From Clostridia bacterium (lineage in GTDB: Bacteria > Bacillota > Clostridia > Christensenellales > UBA3700): a stretch of 64,000 bases of DNA. The stretch covers positions 1-64,000 of the forward strand of contig JAIDRT010000050.1 of assembly GCA_029061605.1 (NCBI GenBank). The letters are read 5' to 3'. The translations under genes were made by a program, and so were the position numbers. This document shows positions 54,426 to 62,730 of the stretch, piece by piece. Below the pieces are notes generated by a model, which did no database searches, was not told the origin of the DNA, and saw only the letters and a list, made by a program, of their open reading frames with translations. Position 1 is the first letter of the stretch. Every line of letters begins with the position of its first letter.

Positions 54426-55352
54426 ATGCGCGATATATGGAATCCGTGGCACGGTTGCAAAAAGTGTAGCGAGGGATGTCAAAATTGTTATATGTATTAT
54501 CTTGATAGAGTTCACGGCAATTTTGACAGCGACAAGGTAATCAAGACTGGAAATATGAACTATCCGTTGTCGCGCAACCGCAGCGGGAAGTATATTGTAG
54601 GCAGCGGAGAACTGCTGAGAGTATGTATGACGTCAGACTTTTTTATTGAAGATGCCGACGAATGGCGAGAAGAAGCGTGGGACGTGATATACCAAAGACC
54701 AGACGTCAAGTTTTTTCTTTTGACAAAGAGACCTCAAAGGGTGGAGAAATGTCTACCAAAAGATTGGGGCAACGGTTGGGAAAACGTGTTTTTCAACGTC
54801 ACTTGTGAAAATCAGCGCAGAGCCGATGAGAGAATACCTATATTACACTCGTTGCCGTTTAAACATAAAGGTATTATGTGCGCTCCGCTTATCGGACAGG
54901 TATCTATATTCAAGTATCTCAAAGAAGGACAGATTGAACAAGTCATTTGCGGTGGAGAAAATTATGACGGCGCAAGAGAATGCCGCTATGAGTGGGTAAA
55001 ACTCTTGCACGACGAATGCGTAGAGGCTGACGTGACATTTTCTTTTATTGAGACTGGTAATATCTTCGTCAAAGACGGCGTAGTTACAAGAATGAGGAAT
55101 AAGCGAGAACAGGCAAAACTTGCATTTAATCAAGGATTTGCATATAAAGGTAAGCCTGTGAAGTTTAATTTGACAGACAGACTGGGGTTGCCTATTGATG
55201 AGAGTTATTACGCTCCCAAGTTCAAAAGACACTGTCTCACTTGCGGCAGCCGTCCTATTTGCAATGGGTGCGAAGATTGCGGAAGGTGCAAAGAAGATTT
55301 TGTGGAGCCGCAAGAAATTGAAACGTTTGATAAATTGCAAAAAGCAAAATAA
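54426..55352 (+). CDS. DUF5131 (phage Gp37/Gp68-like) Cys-motif protein, possible radical-SAM type
   Basis: 308 residues. The opening WNPWHGCKKCSEGCQNCY matches the DUF5131/Gp37-Gp68 family, whose members carry a conserved three-Cys motif and a TIM-barrel-like body; function unproven. Cysteines at 11, 14, 18 and 21 include C14-x3-C18-x2-C21, the radical-SAM cluster spacing. Middle stretches FFLLTKRPQR, NVFFNVTCENQRRADERIP and VICGGEN are family features. A second Cys cluster (six Cys in CLTCGSRPICNGCEDCGRC, about 275-293) could bind another iron-sulphur centre. It is a single gene behind a palindromic operator, inserted between yajC and the TIGR04086 gene. Confidence 0.78.
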   Translation: MRDIWNPWHGCKKCSEGCQNCYMYYLDRVHGNFDSDKVIKTGNMNYPLSRNRSGKYIVGSGELLRVCMTSDFFIEDADEWREEAWDVIYQRPDVKFFLLTKRPQRVEKCLPKDWGNGWENVFFNVTCENQRRADERIPILHSLPFKHKGIMCAPLIGQVSIFKYLKEGQIEQVICGGENYDGARECRYEWVKLLHDECVEADVTFSFIETGNIFVKDGVVTRMRNKREQAKLAFNQGFAYKGKPVKFNLTDRLGLPIDESYYAPKFKRHCLTCGSRPICNGCEDCGRCKEDFVEPQEIETFDKLQKAK

Positions 55353-55420
55353 CGCCTTTTTGATTTGTTTTCATAAAATCTCAACCCGCGCCATATATTA
55401 TCTCAAGGAGGATAGAGTAT

Positions 55421-55807
55421 ATGGCTATAAAGATGACGAAGAGAGATTTTTTGGAGATGTTTTTGGGGATATTGTTTTCCGTAATTATTTCGCTTTTGGC
55501 GGTTATAATATTTGCGGTAATAGTCAAATACGCAAATTTGTCTACCAAAGTCGTGCAAATTGTCAATATTTTTCTGAAAATATTCAGTATATTTTTTGGC
55601 TCGCTGATTGCGCTTAAGTCAGGACAAAAAGGACTGTTCAAGGGATGTATCATAGGACTGTTTTTTGCCTTAGTGTCTTATTTGATATTCTCGCTTATCA
55701 ACGGCTCTTTTGCCGTGAATCCGCTTACGGCGTTTGATATATTGAGTTGCGTTGTTGCAGGATTGCTCAGCGGAGTATTTGCCGTCAACGTAAGAGGTAA
55801 TAAATAA
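55421..55807 (+). CDS. TIGR04086 family membrane protein
   Basis: 128 residues with four membrane helices (about 14-36, 45-62, 72-93 and 102-121). It matches the TIGR04086/DUF3792 family, a Clostridia-restricted protein of unknown function that recurs next to yajC and the SCIFF genes, as it does here. CAAGGAGGA precedes ATG 55421. Context suggests a link to SCIFF handling or Sec export, which is inference. Confidence 0.8.
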   Translation: MAIKMTKRDFLEMFLGILFSVIISLLAVIIFAVIVKYANLSTKVVQIVNIFLKIFSIFFGSLIALKSGQKGLFKGCIIGLFFALVSYLIFSLINGSFAVNPLTAFDILSCVVAGLLSGVFAVNVRGNK

Positions 55808-55882
55808 TCGACAATATAAATAGGTTTTAAAGCGGCTTATATATAATATTGATAAAATATTTAAAAGAATTTATATAAATAC

Positions 55883-55911
55883 TTGCAAAATATTTGACTT
55901 TATTATATCAT
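55883..55911 (+). promoter_or_regulatory. Possible promoter of the SCIFF operon
   Basis: TTGCAA (55883-55888), 17-nt spacer, TATCAT (55906-55911), 32 nt before the SCIFF ATG. Confidence 0.45.
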
Positions 55912-55942
55912 ATAAGAAATACATTGGATACTAGGAGGATAT

Positions 55943-56116
55943 ATGAAACATATCAACAGCATCGTAACTAATTCTATGAAAAAACAAGGCAATATTGGTT
56001 GTGGCGAATGCCAGTCAAGTTGTCAGTCTGCTTGTAAGACCTCTTGCACAGTTGGCAATCAAAGTTGCAAAAATCGCGACGAGAAAATCAACGCAACGAG
56101 AAAGCCTTTGATCTAA
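55943..56116 (+). CDS. scfA: SCIFF, six-cysteine ranthipeptide precursor
   Basis: A 57-residue peptide, MKHI... with the core CGECQSSCQSACKTSCTVGN plus QSC: six Cys within 23 residues, almost identical to the canonical SCIFF (six cysteines in forty-five residues). The maturase installs thioether links from Cys to a non-alpha carbon of the peptide, making a ranthipeptide. AGGAGG lies 7 nt before the ATG. Two things differ from the usual peptide as I recall it: a leader less like KTLNTKNL, and about 15 extra residues (KNRDEKINATRKPLI) after the last Cys. The maturase gene begins 16 nt downstream. Confidence 0.92.
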   Translation: MKHINSIVTNSMKKQGNIGCGECQSSCQSACKTSCTVGNQSCKNRDEKINATRKPLI

Positions 56117-56132
56117 TTCAACGCAATTATAA

Positions 56133-57491
56133 ATGGTACACGCTTTTAAATTTGCTTATCACGACAAGGCATATCATTTTGTATGGGATAATGAAAGCGG
56201 CAGTCTGCACAACGTAGATTACGTCGCTTTTTTGTATACAAAAAAAAGATACGGACAAGCCTTGAACGAAAAGGAAGACAAAGACTTTTCGGCAATAGAC
56301 AATGCCGACTTGCAAGAACTCAAAGCCGAGTTTGACGAGTTGGAGACGATGGGAGTACTCAATACTCCCTGTACTTCTTTTGCCAAAAAGAAGAGAATCG
56401 GAGAGATTAAGGCGCTTTGTCTGCATATTTGCAACGACTGTAACTTGCGTTGTAAATACTGTTTTGCCGACGAGGGGACTTATCATACGCAAGAGAGAGC
56501 ATATATGTCTGAAGAGGTGGGCAAAAAGGCGATAGACTTTTTGATTGCGCATTCAGGAAAGAGAAATAATCTTGAGGTAGACTTCTTTGGCGGAGAGCCT
56601 CTTATGAATTTGGACGTCGTGAAGGCTATCGTGGATTACGCTCGCTCAAGAGAAAAAGAGAGCGGAAAGTCCTTTAACTTTACAATGACGACCAACTGCG
56701 TCTTGCTCAACGACAAGAATATAGAGTGGCTCAATAAAGAAATGTTCAACGTGGTGTTGAGCATAGACGGACGACACGACGTGCATAGCGCGGTGCGAAA
56801 AGCCGTCAACGGCAAAGACTGTTATGACCTTATTGCCAACAACGCAATCAAGTTTGCAAAAGCCAGAGGCGACAAGTCTTATTACGTAAGAGGTACCTTT
56901 ACCGCCAAGAACTTGGATTTTGCCGACGACGTGCTCACGCTCAACGATATGGGATTTGATCAAATATCTATAGAGCCTGTCGTCACGGATATTGAAGACC
57001 TCAAGATTACAAAGGAGCATTTGCCTGCCATACTCAGAGAGTATGAGAGACTTGCTGAAAATTATATTGACAGAAGAAAGACGGACAAGTGGTTTAATTT
57101 CTTCCACTTTATGATAGACCTCGAGGGCGGACCTTGTCTTGTCAAAAGACTTACCGGTTGCGGTAGCGGTTGCGAGTATCTTGCAATCACTCCAACTGGC
57201 GGAATATATCCTTGCCATCAATTTGCAGAAAACAAAGATTATTATATGGGCAACGTCTTTGACGGCGATTTGGATATGTCTATATCCGACAAGTTTGCCG
57301 ATAATATCGTCACAAACAAGCCCGATTGTAAAGACTGTATGGCAAAGTATTATTGCAGCGGAGGTTGCGTCGCTAACAATCTAAACTTTGCTGGCAGTAT
57401 GGGTAAGCCGTATGACATATCTTGCGAAATGATGCGCAAAAGACTTGAACTGTCGCTTGCCATCAACGCAATTGAAGGCGCGGAAGAATAA
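56133..57491 (+). CDS. scfB: SCIFF maturase, radical SAM/SPASM enzyme
   Basis: 452 residues. The N-terminal peptide-recognition part (1-90) precedes the radical-SAM core with C103-x3-C107-x2-C110 (DCNLRCKYCF), followed by DFFGGEPLMN (SAM-binding GGE). The C-terminal SPASM-type Cys region (GGPCLVKRLTGCGSGCEYLAITP, YPCHQF, DCKDCMAKYYCSGGCVANN) binds two auxiliary clusters. It forms thioether bonds on the SCIFF peptide encoded just upstream. No clear Shine-Dalgarno precedes ATG 56133; coupling to SCIFF is likely. secDF does not follow; rpsB does. Confidence 0.95.
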   Translation: MVHAFKFAYHDKAYHFVWDNESGSLHNVDYVAFLYTKKRYGQALNEKEDKDFSAIDNADLQELKAEFDELETMGVLNTPCTSFAKKKRIGEIKALCLHICNDCNLRCKYCFADEGTYHTQERAYMSEEVGKKAIDFLIAHSGKRNNLEVDFFGGEPLMNLDVVKAIVDYARSREKESGKSFNFTMTTNCVLLNDKNIEWLNKEMFNVVLSIDGRHDVHSAVRKAVNGKDCYDLIANNAIKFAKARGDKSYYVRGTFTAKNLDFADDVLTLNDMGFDQISIEPVVTDIEDLKITKEHLPAILREYERLAENYIDRRKTDKWFNFFHFMIDLEGGPCLVKRLTGCGSGCEYLAITPTGGIYPCHQFAENKDYYMGNVFDGDLDMSISDKFADNIVTNKPDCKDCMAKYYCSGGCVANNLNFAGSMGKPYDISCEMMRKRLELSLAINAIEGAEE

Positions 57492-57527
57492 TTCATATTC
57501 GCTAATGTTGATTTATGATGGCATTTT

Positions 57528-57552
57528 GACTGAAGTGGAGAAATCTCTACCT
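57528..57552 (+). repeat. Short intergenic repeat, copy B
   Basis: CATTTTGACTGAAGTGGAG followed by AAATCTC, matching copy A at 60277 at about 22 of 27 positions. Both differences inside the stem keep pairing as T-G wobbles. Confidence 0.5.
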
Positions 57553-57617
57553 TGCAAACGATCTTTCCATAAAGTTAAATTTAATTATATAAAATATAAT
57601 TTTATTAGCAAATTTGT

Positions 57618-57646
57618 TTGCAATATTTATTTTAATATGCTAGAAT
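57618..57646 (+). promoter_or_regulatory. Promoter of rpsB-tsf
   Basis: TTGCAA (57618-57623), 17-nt spacer, TAGAAT (57641-57646) with TGC directly upstream (extended -10). Predicted +1 near 57653. Confidence 0.7.
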
Positions 57647-57679
57647 ACCACTAGTTAATAAACACTCAAGGTCAGCACA

Positions 57680-57708
57680 GGCAGTTGCTTGTTTGCCAAC
57701 AAGTTGCC
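57680..57708 (+). promoter_or_regulatory. rpsB leader hairpin, possible S2 autoregulatory site
   Basis: GGCA with TGCC and CTTGTT (57688-57693) with AACAAG (57698-57703) form a stem with a small internal loop in the roughly 100-nt rpsB leader. S2 represses its own leader in some bacteria; similarity to a known motif is not established. Confidence 0.35.
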
Positions 57709-57755
57709 GAAAGCGAAAACTTTGGGGAAGAATAAACAAAAAAAGGAGTAAAAAA

Positions 57756-58544
57756 ATGGCAGTTGTAACAATGAAAAGCCTCTTGGAGGCAGGTGTACAC
57801 TTTGGACACCAAACAAAGAAGTGGAACCCGAAGATGGCAAAATACATCTATTCGGCAAGAAATGATATTCATATCATTGACCTTCAAATCTCGGTTGAGC
57901 AAGTAGAGAAAGCGTACGCTTTCGTAAGAGACGTGGCTAAAGAGGGTAAGTCGATTTTGTTTGTCGGCACAAAAAAGCAAGCCCAAGACGCTATCAAAGA
58001 AGAGGCTCAACGTTGCGGTATGTTCTATATGAACCAAAGATGGCTTGGCGGTACTTTGACTAACTTCAAGACTATCAGAAGCCGTATTGAGAGACTTAAC
58101 AAAATCAATCAAATGGAACTTATTGGTCAATTCGACCTTTTGCCAAAGAAAGAAGTGGCTATGCTCAAAGCAGAAAGAGACAAACTCGAGGCTAACCTTG
58201 GCGGTATCAAAGATATGACGCAACTTCCTGGCTGTATGTTCGTAGTAGACCTCAACAATGAAGACATTGCTGTAAAAGAGGCTCGTAAACTCGGCATACC
58301 TGTAGTAGGTCTTGTAGATACCAACTGTAATCCTGATCTCGTAGATTACGTTATTCCGGGCAATGACGACGCTATCAGAGCAATCAAGTTGATCGCAAGC
58401 ATTATGGCAAATGCAGTCATTGAAGCAAATGAGGGTATCACTTTCTCCGTAGAAGAGGAGAGCGAAGAGTCCGGCGAGGCTGAGGCTGTAGTAGAGGAAA
58501 AGGCAGAAGAAGTAGCCGAAGAAGTTAAGGCTGACGAAGAATAA
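57756..58544 (+). CDS. rpsB: 30S ribosomal protein S2
   Basis: 262 residues. The uS2 opening [30 protein letters not shown] and the [30 protein letters not shown] stretch near 170-200 are clear. A very acidic, Glu/Ala-rich tail follows residue 230, as in several Clostridia. AAAAGGAG before ATG 57756 sets the start; the frame is open from 57693 but the extension lies in the leader hairpin. tsf follows after 18 nt. Confidence 0.97.
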   Translation: MAVVTMKSLLEAGVHFGHQTKKWNPKMAKYIYSARNDIHIIDLQISVEQVEKAYAFVRDVAKEGKSILFVGTKKQAQDAIKEEAQRCGMFYMNQRWLGGTLTNFKTIRSRIERLNKINQMELIGQFDLLPKKEVAMLKAERDKLEANLGGIKDMTQLPGCMFVVDLNNEDIAVKEARKLGIPVVGLVDTNCNPDLVDYVIPGNDDAIRAIKLIASIMANAVIEANEGITFSVEEESEESGEAEAVVEEKAEEVAEEVKADEE

Positions 58545-58562
58545 TCGAGGAGGAATACTGAT

Positions 58563-59435
58563 ATGGCATTCACTAACAAAGACGTAATGGAATTGCGCGC
58601 TAAGACAGGCGTAGGTATGATGGATTGCAAGAAGGCTCTCACTGAGTCTGACGGCGATATGGAAAAAGCAGTTGAAATATTGAGAGAAAAGGGTATGGCT
58701 ACGAGCGCTAAGAGAGCAGGCAAGATTGCATCTCAAGGTATCGTTGAGGCTTATATCAACGACAAGTGCGGCGTACTCGTCGAGGTAAACTGCGAATCTG
58801 ACTTCGTTGCAAGAGGAGATCAATATAAGGCATTTGTTATGCAAGTTGCTGAATATATTGCCAACAACAATGTTGACACAGTTGAGCAAGTAAGCGAGAA
58901 TATGGCTACTGCTACGGCAGAGGCAGTTGCTAAGATTGGCGAGAAGATTGCTATCAGAAGATTTGCAAAGTATGCTAACAATGGCAAACTTGATAGTTAT
59001 ATTCATATGGGCGGAAAAATCGGTGTACTCGTAGAGATGAGCGGCAATGCAAGCGCAGAACTTGCTCACGATATCTGTATGCAAATCGCTGCCGCTAATC
59101 CTTCATACGTTAAGGTAGACGAAGTTCCGAAGGACGAAATCGAAAAAGAGAAAGAGATACTCAAGGCTCAAGCGCTCAACGAAGACAAGCCAAAGCCGCT
59201 CAACATCATCGAAAAGATGGTCGAGGGACGTATCAATAAGTATTATAAGGAAGTATGTCTTGTTGAGCAACCTTTTGTAAAAGACGGCGACAAGACAATA
59301 AAGGCTCTTCTCAAAGAGGCTGGCGCAGACGTAGTGAGATTTACTCGTTTTGTTATGGGCGAAGGCTTGGAGAAAAAAGAAGAGAATTTGGCTGACGAAG
59401 TACAAGCGCAAATCAACAGCGCCAAGAAGAACTAA
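58563..59435 (+). CDS. tsf: Elongation factor Ts
   Basis: 290 residues; nucleotide-exchange factor of EF-Tu. N-terminal UBA-like domain with VMELRAKTGVGMMDCKKAL, core motif CGVLVEVNCESDFVAR near 75-90, and the C-terminal coiled-coil region. Follows rpsB with AGGAGGA; a terminator comes 5 nt after the stop, so rpsB-tsf form a dicistron with partial readthrough to pyrH possible. Confidence 0.97.
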   Translation: MAFTNKDVMELRAKTGVGMMDCKKALTESDGDMEKAVEILREKGMATSAKRAGKIASQGIVEAYINDKCGVLVEVNCESDFVARGDQYKAFVMQVAEYIANNNVDTVEQVSENMATATAEAVAKIGEKIAIRRFAKYANNGKLDSYIHMGGKIGVLVEMSGNASAELAHDICMQIAAANPSYVKVDEVPKDEIEKEKEILKAQALNEDKPKPLNIIEKMVEGRINKYYKEVCLVEQPFVKDGDKTIKALLKEAGADVVRFTRFVMGEGLEKKEENLADEVQAQINSAKKN

Positions 59436-59439
59436 TTTT

Positions 59440-59473
59440 AAAAAGGAAAGCGGTATTCGTTTTCCTTTTTTTC
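59440..59473 (+). terminator. Terminator after tsf
   Basis: AAAAAGGAAA (59440-59449) and TTTTCCTTTTT (59460-59470), loop GCGGTATTCG, then TTCT. Confidence 0.8.
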
Positions 59474-59497
59474 TAGCCTATATATTTGGAGGGTATT

Positions 59498-60199
59498 ATG
59501 ATAAAATATAAAAGAGCCATTATCAAACTCAGCGGAGAGGCTTTGGCTGGCGAAAAGGGTTTTGGCATTGACGAAACAATCGTATCGTATGTAGTAAATC
59601 AAATCAAAAACGTATACGAATTGGGAGTTGAGATAGGTATCATTATCGGTGGCGGCAACTTCTGGAGAGGAAGACAGGCATTGAAGATGGAAAGATCGGC
59701 TGCCGATCATATGGGAATGCTTGCAACGGTAATGAACTCTTTGGCGTTGCAAGACGCTTTGGAAGCGGCAGGTGTGCCTTGCAGAGTGCAGACCGCTTTG
59801 ACTATCACTAGAATTGCGGAGCCGTATATTTTGCGTAAGGCAATGCGCCATTTTGAAAAAGGCAGAGTAGTTATATTTGCCTGCGGCACTGGCAATCCCT
59901 TCTTCTCGACTGATACAGGAGCAGCGTTGAGAGCGGCTGAAATAAACGCAGACGTGCTTATGCTTGCAAAAAATATCGACGGCGTATACGACAGCGATCC
60001 AAAGAAAAATCCAAACGCTAAGAAGTATGACGAACTCTCCTATATGAAAGTTGTTCAAGACGGTCTTCAAGCTATGGACGCAACGGCTATTACGCTCTGT
60101 ATGGAAAACAAAATCCCAATCATTGCGTTTGCTCTCAAAGAAGAAGATAGTTTGCTCAAGGCAATCAACGGCGAGAAAATAGGCACTTTAATTCACTGA
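59498..60199 (+). CDS. pyrH: Uridylate kinase
   Basis: 233 residues, hexameric amino-acid-kinase-fold UMP kinase. Motifs: [10 protein letters not shown] near 9-18, [11 protein letters not shown] near 51-61, [11 protein letters not shown] near 130-140 and [15 protein letters not shown] near 157-171. ATG 59498 with TTGGAGGG upstream is chosen over in-frame TTG 59486. It lies in the conserved rpsB-tsf-pyrH-frr order; a terminator separates it from frr. Confidence 0.97.
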   Translation: MIKYKRAIIKLSGEALAGEKGFGIDETIVSYVVNQIKNVYELGVEIGIIIGGGNFWRGRQALKMERSAADHMGMLATVMNSLALQDALEAAGVPCRVQTALTITRIAEPYILRKAMRHFEKGRVVIFACGTGNPFFSTDTGAALRAAEINADVLMLAKNIDGVYDSDPKKNPNAKKYDELSYMKVVQDGLQAMDATAITLCMENKIPIIAFALKEEDSLLKAINGEKIGTLIH

Positions 60200-60230
60200 T
60201 ATTCAAATATATGTGACACATAATCATATA

Positions 60231-60268
60231 AAAATGCGTATACTTGGCGTATACGCATTTTAATTTTA
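60231..60268 (+). terminator. Terminator after pyrH
   Basis: AAAATGCGTATAC (60231-60243) and GTATACGCATTTT (60249-60261), a perfect 13-bp stem with a TTGGC loop, then AATTTTAAT. Confidence 0.82.
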
Positions 60269-60276
60269 ATAGCACT

Positions 60277-60305
60277 GTCATTTCGACCGTAGTGGAGAAA
60301 TCCAT
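60277..60305 (+). repeat. Short intergenic repeat, copy A
   Basis: CATTTCGACCGTAGTGGAG followed by AAATCC. ATTTC pairs with GAAAT and CC with GG around GTAGT. Same orientation as copy B at 57528, so the two bracket rpsB-tsf-pyrH. Confidence 0.5.
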
Positions 60306-60376
60306 AGCAATTATATAATTAAAACTTTAAATATATTATATATAAATAAAAATAAGTAAATAAATAATAAAAAGAA

Positions 60377-60405
60377 TTGAATTTGCCGTAGACTTTTGAT
60401 ATAAT
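60377..60405 (+). promoter_or_regulatory. Promoter of frr-uppS-cdsA-dxr-rseP
   Basis: TTGAAT (60377-60382), 17-nt spacer, TATAAT (60400-60405). TAAGGAG precedes the frr ATG at 60436. Confidence 0.7.
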
Positions 60406-60435
60406 TATGATAGCAAATTTTAAGGAGCGCAAATT

Positions 60436-61011
60436 ATGGCATACGAACAAATGGAAGTCTTGGAAGTTTTTGACGAATTTGAAACAAAAATGGACAAGAG
60501 TATATCTTCTCTTCAATATGAATTCAACAATATGAAAGCAGGCAGAGCAAATCCGCATATCCTTGACAAAATCGTCGTTGATTACTACGGAGTACCCACG
60601 CCGCTAAAACAAATAGGTAATATTCAAGTTCCTGAGGCGAGAATGTTGCTTATAAGCGTGTGGGATACGTCAATACTTAAAGAGGTAGAGAAGGCTATCA
60701 TTGCCGCAAATACCGGAATTATGCCCACCAATGACGGCAAAGTCTTGAGAATGGTTTTCCCAGAACTCACTCAAGAGAGAAGAAAAGAACTTTGCAAGTC
60801 GCTTAAGTCTTTGGCGGAGAATACTAAAGTCGCTCTTCGCAACGCAAGAAGAGATATAAATGACAGTATTAAAAAGATGAAAAAGGATTCTTTTATCTCT
60901 GAAGACGACGCGGCAATATATGAAAAAGACGTTGACAAAAAACTTGCTTCTCAAATTGAGATCGTTGACAAGATGACGAAAGATAAAGAGCAAGAAATAA
61001 TGTCAGTATAA
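60436..61011 (+). CDS. frr: Ribosome recycling factor
   Basis: 191 residues (usually 185). The helical-bundle body shows FNNMKAGRANPHILDKIVVDYYG near 31-53, NIQVPEARMLLISVWD near 62-77 and RVALRNARRDIND-type motif near 135. It splits post-termination ribosomes with EF-G. Own promoter at 60377. uppS starts 9 nt after the stop. Confidence 0.97.
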   Translation: MAYEQMEVLEVFDEFETKMDKSISSLQYEFNNMKAGRANPHILDKIVVDYYGVPTPLKQIGNIQVPEARMLLISVWDTSILKEVEKAIIAANTGIMPTNDGKVLRMVFPELTQERRKELCKSLKSLAENTKVALRNARRDINDSIKKMKKDSFISEDDAAIYEKDVDKKLASQIEIVDKMTKDKEQEIMSV

Positions 61012-61019
61012 ATTAGCAA

Positions 61020-61718
61020 ATGGAACAAACACTCAAGATACCGACACATATTGGATTTATTATGGACGGCAATGGCCGTTGGGCAACTCAAAGAGGGCTT
61101 TCTCGCAGTGACGGACACCGTCAAGGCGCGGAGGCTATGAAAAAAGTTGTCAAAGCGTGCTCACAAAAGGGAATTAAAGTTGTGAGCATATATGCGTTTT
61201 CTTGCGAAAACTGGTCTAAGCGTCCTCAAACCGAAATCAAATTCTTGTTTTCCTTGATTACACAATTTGTAAAAAAGGAGATGAAAGATTACGTCAAATC
61301 CGGTTATAGAGTTAGATTTAGCGGAGATTTGTCTCAATTGCCTAAATCTACTCAAAATGCAGTCCAAAAGATAATTGACGCAAGCAAAGATAATCAAGGA
61401 CTTATCGTCAATATTGCGCTCAATTACGGCTCGCACCAAGAGATTGTCAGGGCAGTAAATAGGATTTTGCAGTCGGGATTGAGAGAAATAGACGAACAAA
61501 TGCTGGAAGACTGCTTATATTCTGCAGGACTGCCGCCTTTGGATTTAGTAGTAAGATCAAGCGGAGAAAAGCGATTGAGCAATTTTATGCTATGGCAGGC
61601 TTCGTACAGCGAATTGATATTTTTGGATAAATATTGGCCTGATTTTGACGAAGACACTCTTGACGAAATACTCAAAGAGTATTCAAAGAGAGATAGACGA
61701 TTTGGAGGTATTAGTTGA
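61020..61718 (+). CDS. uppS: Undecaprenyl diphosphate synthase
   Basis: 232 residues; cis-prenyltransferase making the C55 carrier lipid for wall synthesis. HIGFIMDGNGRWATQRGL at 10-27 holds the catalytic D16, FSCENWSKR follows near 62, and the end carries the DLVVRSSGEKRLSNFMLWQASYSEL signature. No Shine-Dalgarno is visible before ATG 61020, so coupling to frr is likely. Its stop overlaps the cdsA start (ATGA). Confidence 0.96.
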   Translation: MEQTLKIPTHIGFIMDGNGRWATQRGLSRSDGHRQGAEAMKKVVKACSQKGIKVVSIYAFSCENWSKRPQTEIKFLFSLITQFVKKEMKDYVKSGYRVRFSGDLSQLPKSTQNAVQKIIDASKDNQGLIVNIALNYGSHQEIVRAVNRILQSGLREIDEQMLEDCLYSAGLPPLDLVVRSSGEKRLSNFMLWQASYSELIFLDKYWPDFDEDTLDEILKEYSKRDRRFGGIS

Positions 61719-62698
61719 TGCTCAAAAGGATTTTGACAGCCGTTGCAATGTTAGCGGTAGTATTTGCAACGATTTTGGGACTTCGTCAGATTTACGTTGA
61801 GATTGCTGACGTAGTTGGCGTAGTCATTTGCTGTTTGGGCGTTTACGAAATGGCTCAAGCCTTCAAAAAGGCGGGCTACAACGCAATTAAAGGAAGTTTG
61901 ATTTTTGCTTGCATTGCAAATTATCCTATGATAATTGCTTTTGAGTGGACGATAGGCAAGGGCGAAATAGGAGCGTTTGCCACGTTGTTTTTGGCTGTAA
62001 TGCTTGCAATAATCGAGTTTACGCTGATACATAAGACAAAAAAACAACGACAGCAAGAGAAATTAAGTGCGCAGGGTGGCAACGCAGATACGCAGGTTGA
62101 GCAAAGCAAAACGGATTTTGCAAATCGAGGGGTTTTTGGGCTCAACGATTTGCTTGCGACGATATTTATACTTATCTATCCGTTGGGTATTTTTTCTACT
62201 TTCTTTTTTATAAATCATTCTCAATACGGATTGCTTGGAATATTCCTCGCGCTTTTAGTGCCTGTTATGACAGACACAATGGCGTATTTTGTGGGAGTAA
62301 CGTTCAAAGGTAAAAAACTTTGTCCCAATATCAGTCCAAAGAAGACGATAAGCGGCGCAATCGGCGGAGTATTGGGCGGAATTATCGGCGCAATGATTGT
62401 CTTCGTATTCTTTGACGTAACGGGACTTTTTGTCAACTTCAACAACGTAGGACTCCTTAAAATTTCCAATAGTCTGCTTGCGTCGGGATTTATATACGCA
62501 ATATTCGGACTTATTGGCGGAGTGTTGAGCGAACTGGGCGATCTTGGCGCAAGTTGGATAAAGCGAAAGGCTGGAATAAAGGACTTTGGCAAGATTTTTC
62601 CCGGTCACGGCGGTATGATGGACAGACTTGACAGTGTGATTTTTATATTACCGCTCGTATATCTTTTAATAGGTATTCTTACCGCTGTAAACGCATAA
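61718..62698 (+). CDS. cdsA: Phosphatidate cytidylyltransferase (CDP-diglyceride synthase)
   Basis: 326 residues, about eight membrane helices. The C-terminal signature KDFGKIFPGHGGMMDRLDS (near 287-305) is diagnostic. It makes CDP-diacylglycerol for phospholipid synthesis. A hydrophilic insert of about 40 residues (near 108-145, rich in Lys, Gln and Asn) lengthens the protein relative to the usual 260-285. ATG 61718 with GGAGGT upstream is chosen over TTG 61715. dxr follows after 32 nt. Confidence 0.95.
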   Translation: MLKRILTAVAMLAVVFATILGLRQIYVEIADVVGVVICCLGVYEMAQAFKKAGYNAIKGSLIFACIANYPMIIAFEWTIGKGEIGAFATLFLAVMLAIIEFTLIHKTKKQRQQEKLSAQGGNADTQVEQSKTDFANRGVFGLNDLLATIFILIYPLGIFSTFFFINHSQYGLLGIFLALLVPVMTDTMAYFVGVTFKGKKLCPNISPKKTISGAIGGVLGGIIGAMIVFVFFDVTGLFVNFNNVGLLKISNSLLASGFIYAIFGLIGGVLSELGDLGASWIKRKAGIKDFGKIFPGHGGMMDRLDSVIFILPLVYLLIGILTAVNA

Positions 62699-62730
62699 AA
62701 ATTTTTTGAATTTGAGTAAAGGCTGACAAA

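Noticed and set aside
57672..59084. Long minus-strand open frame (470 codons) opposite rpsB and tsf
   Set aside because: Composition is that of antisense sequence to two certain ribosomal genes; no ribosome-binding site, no recognisable domain.
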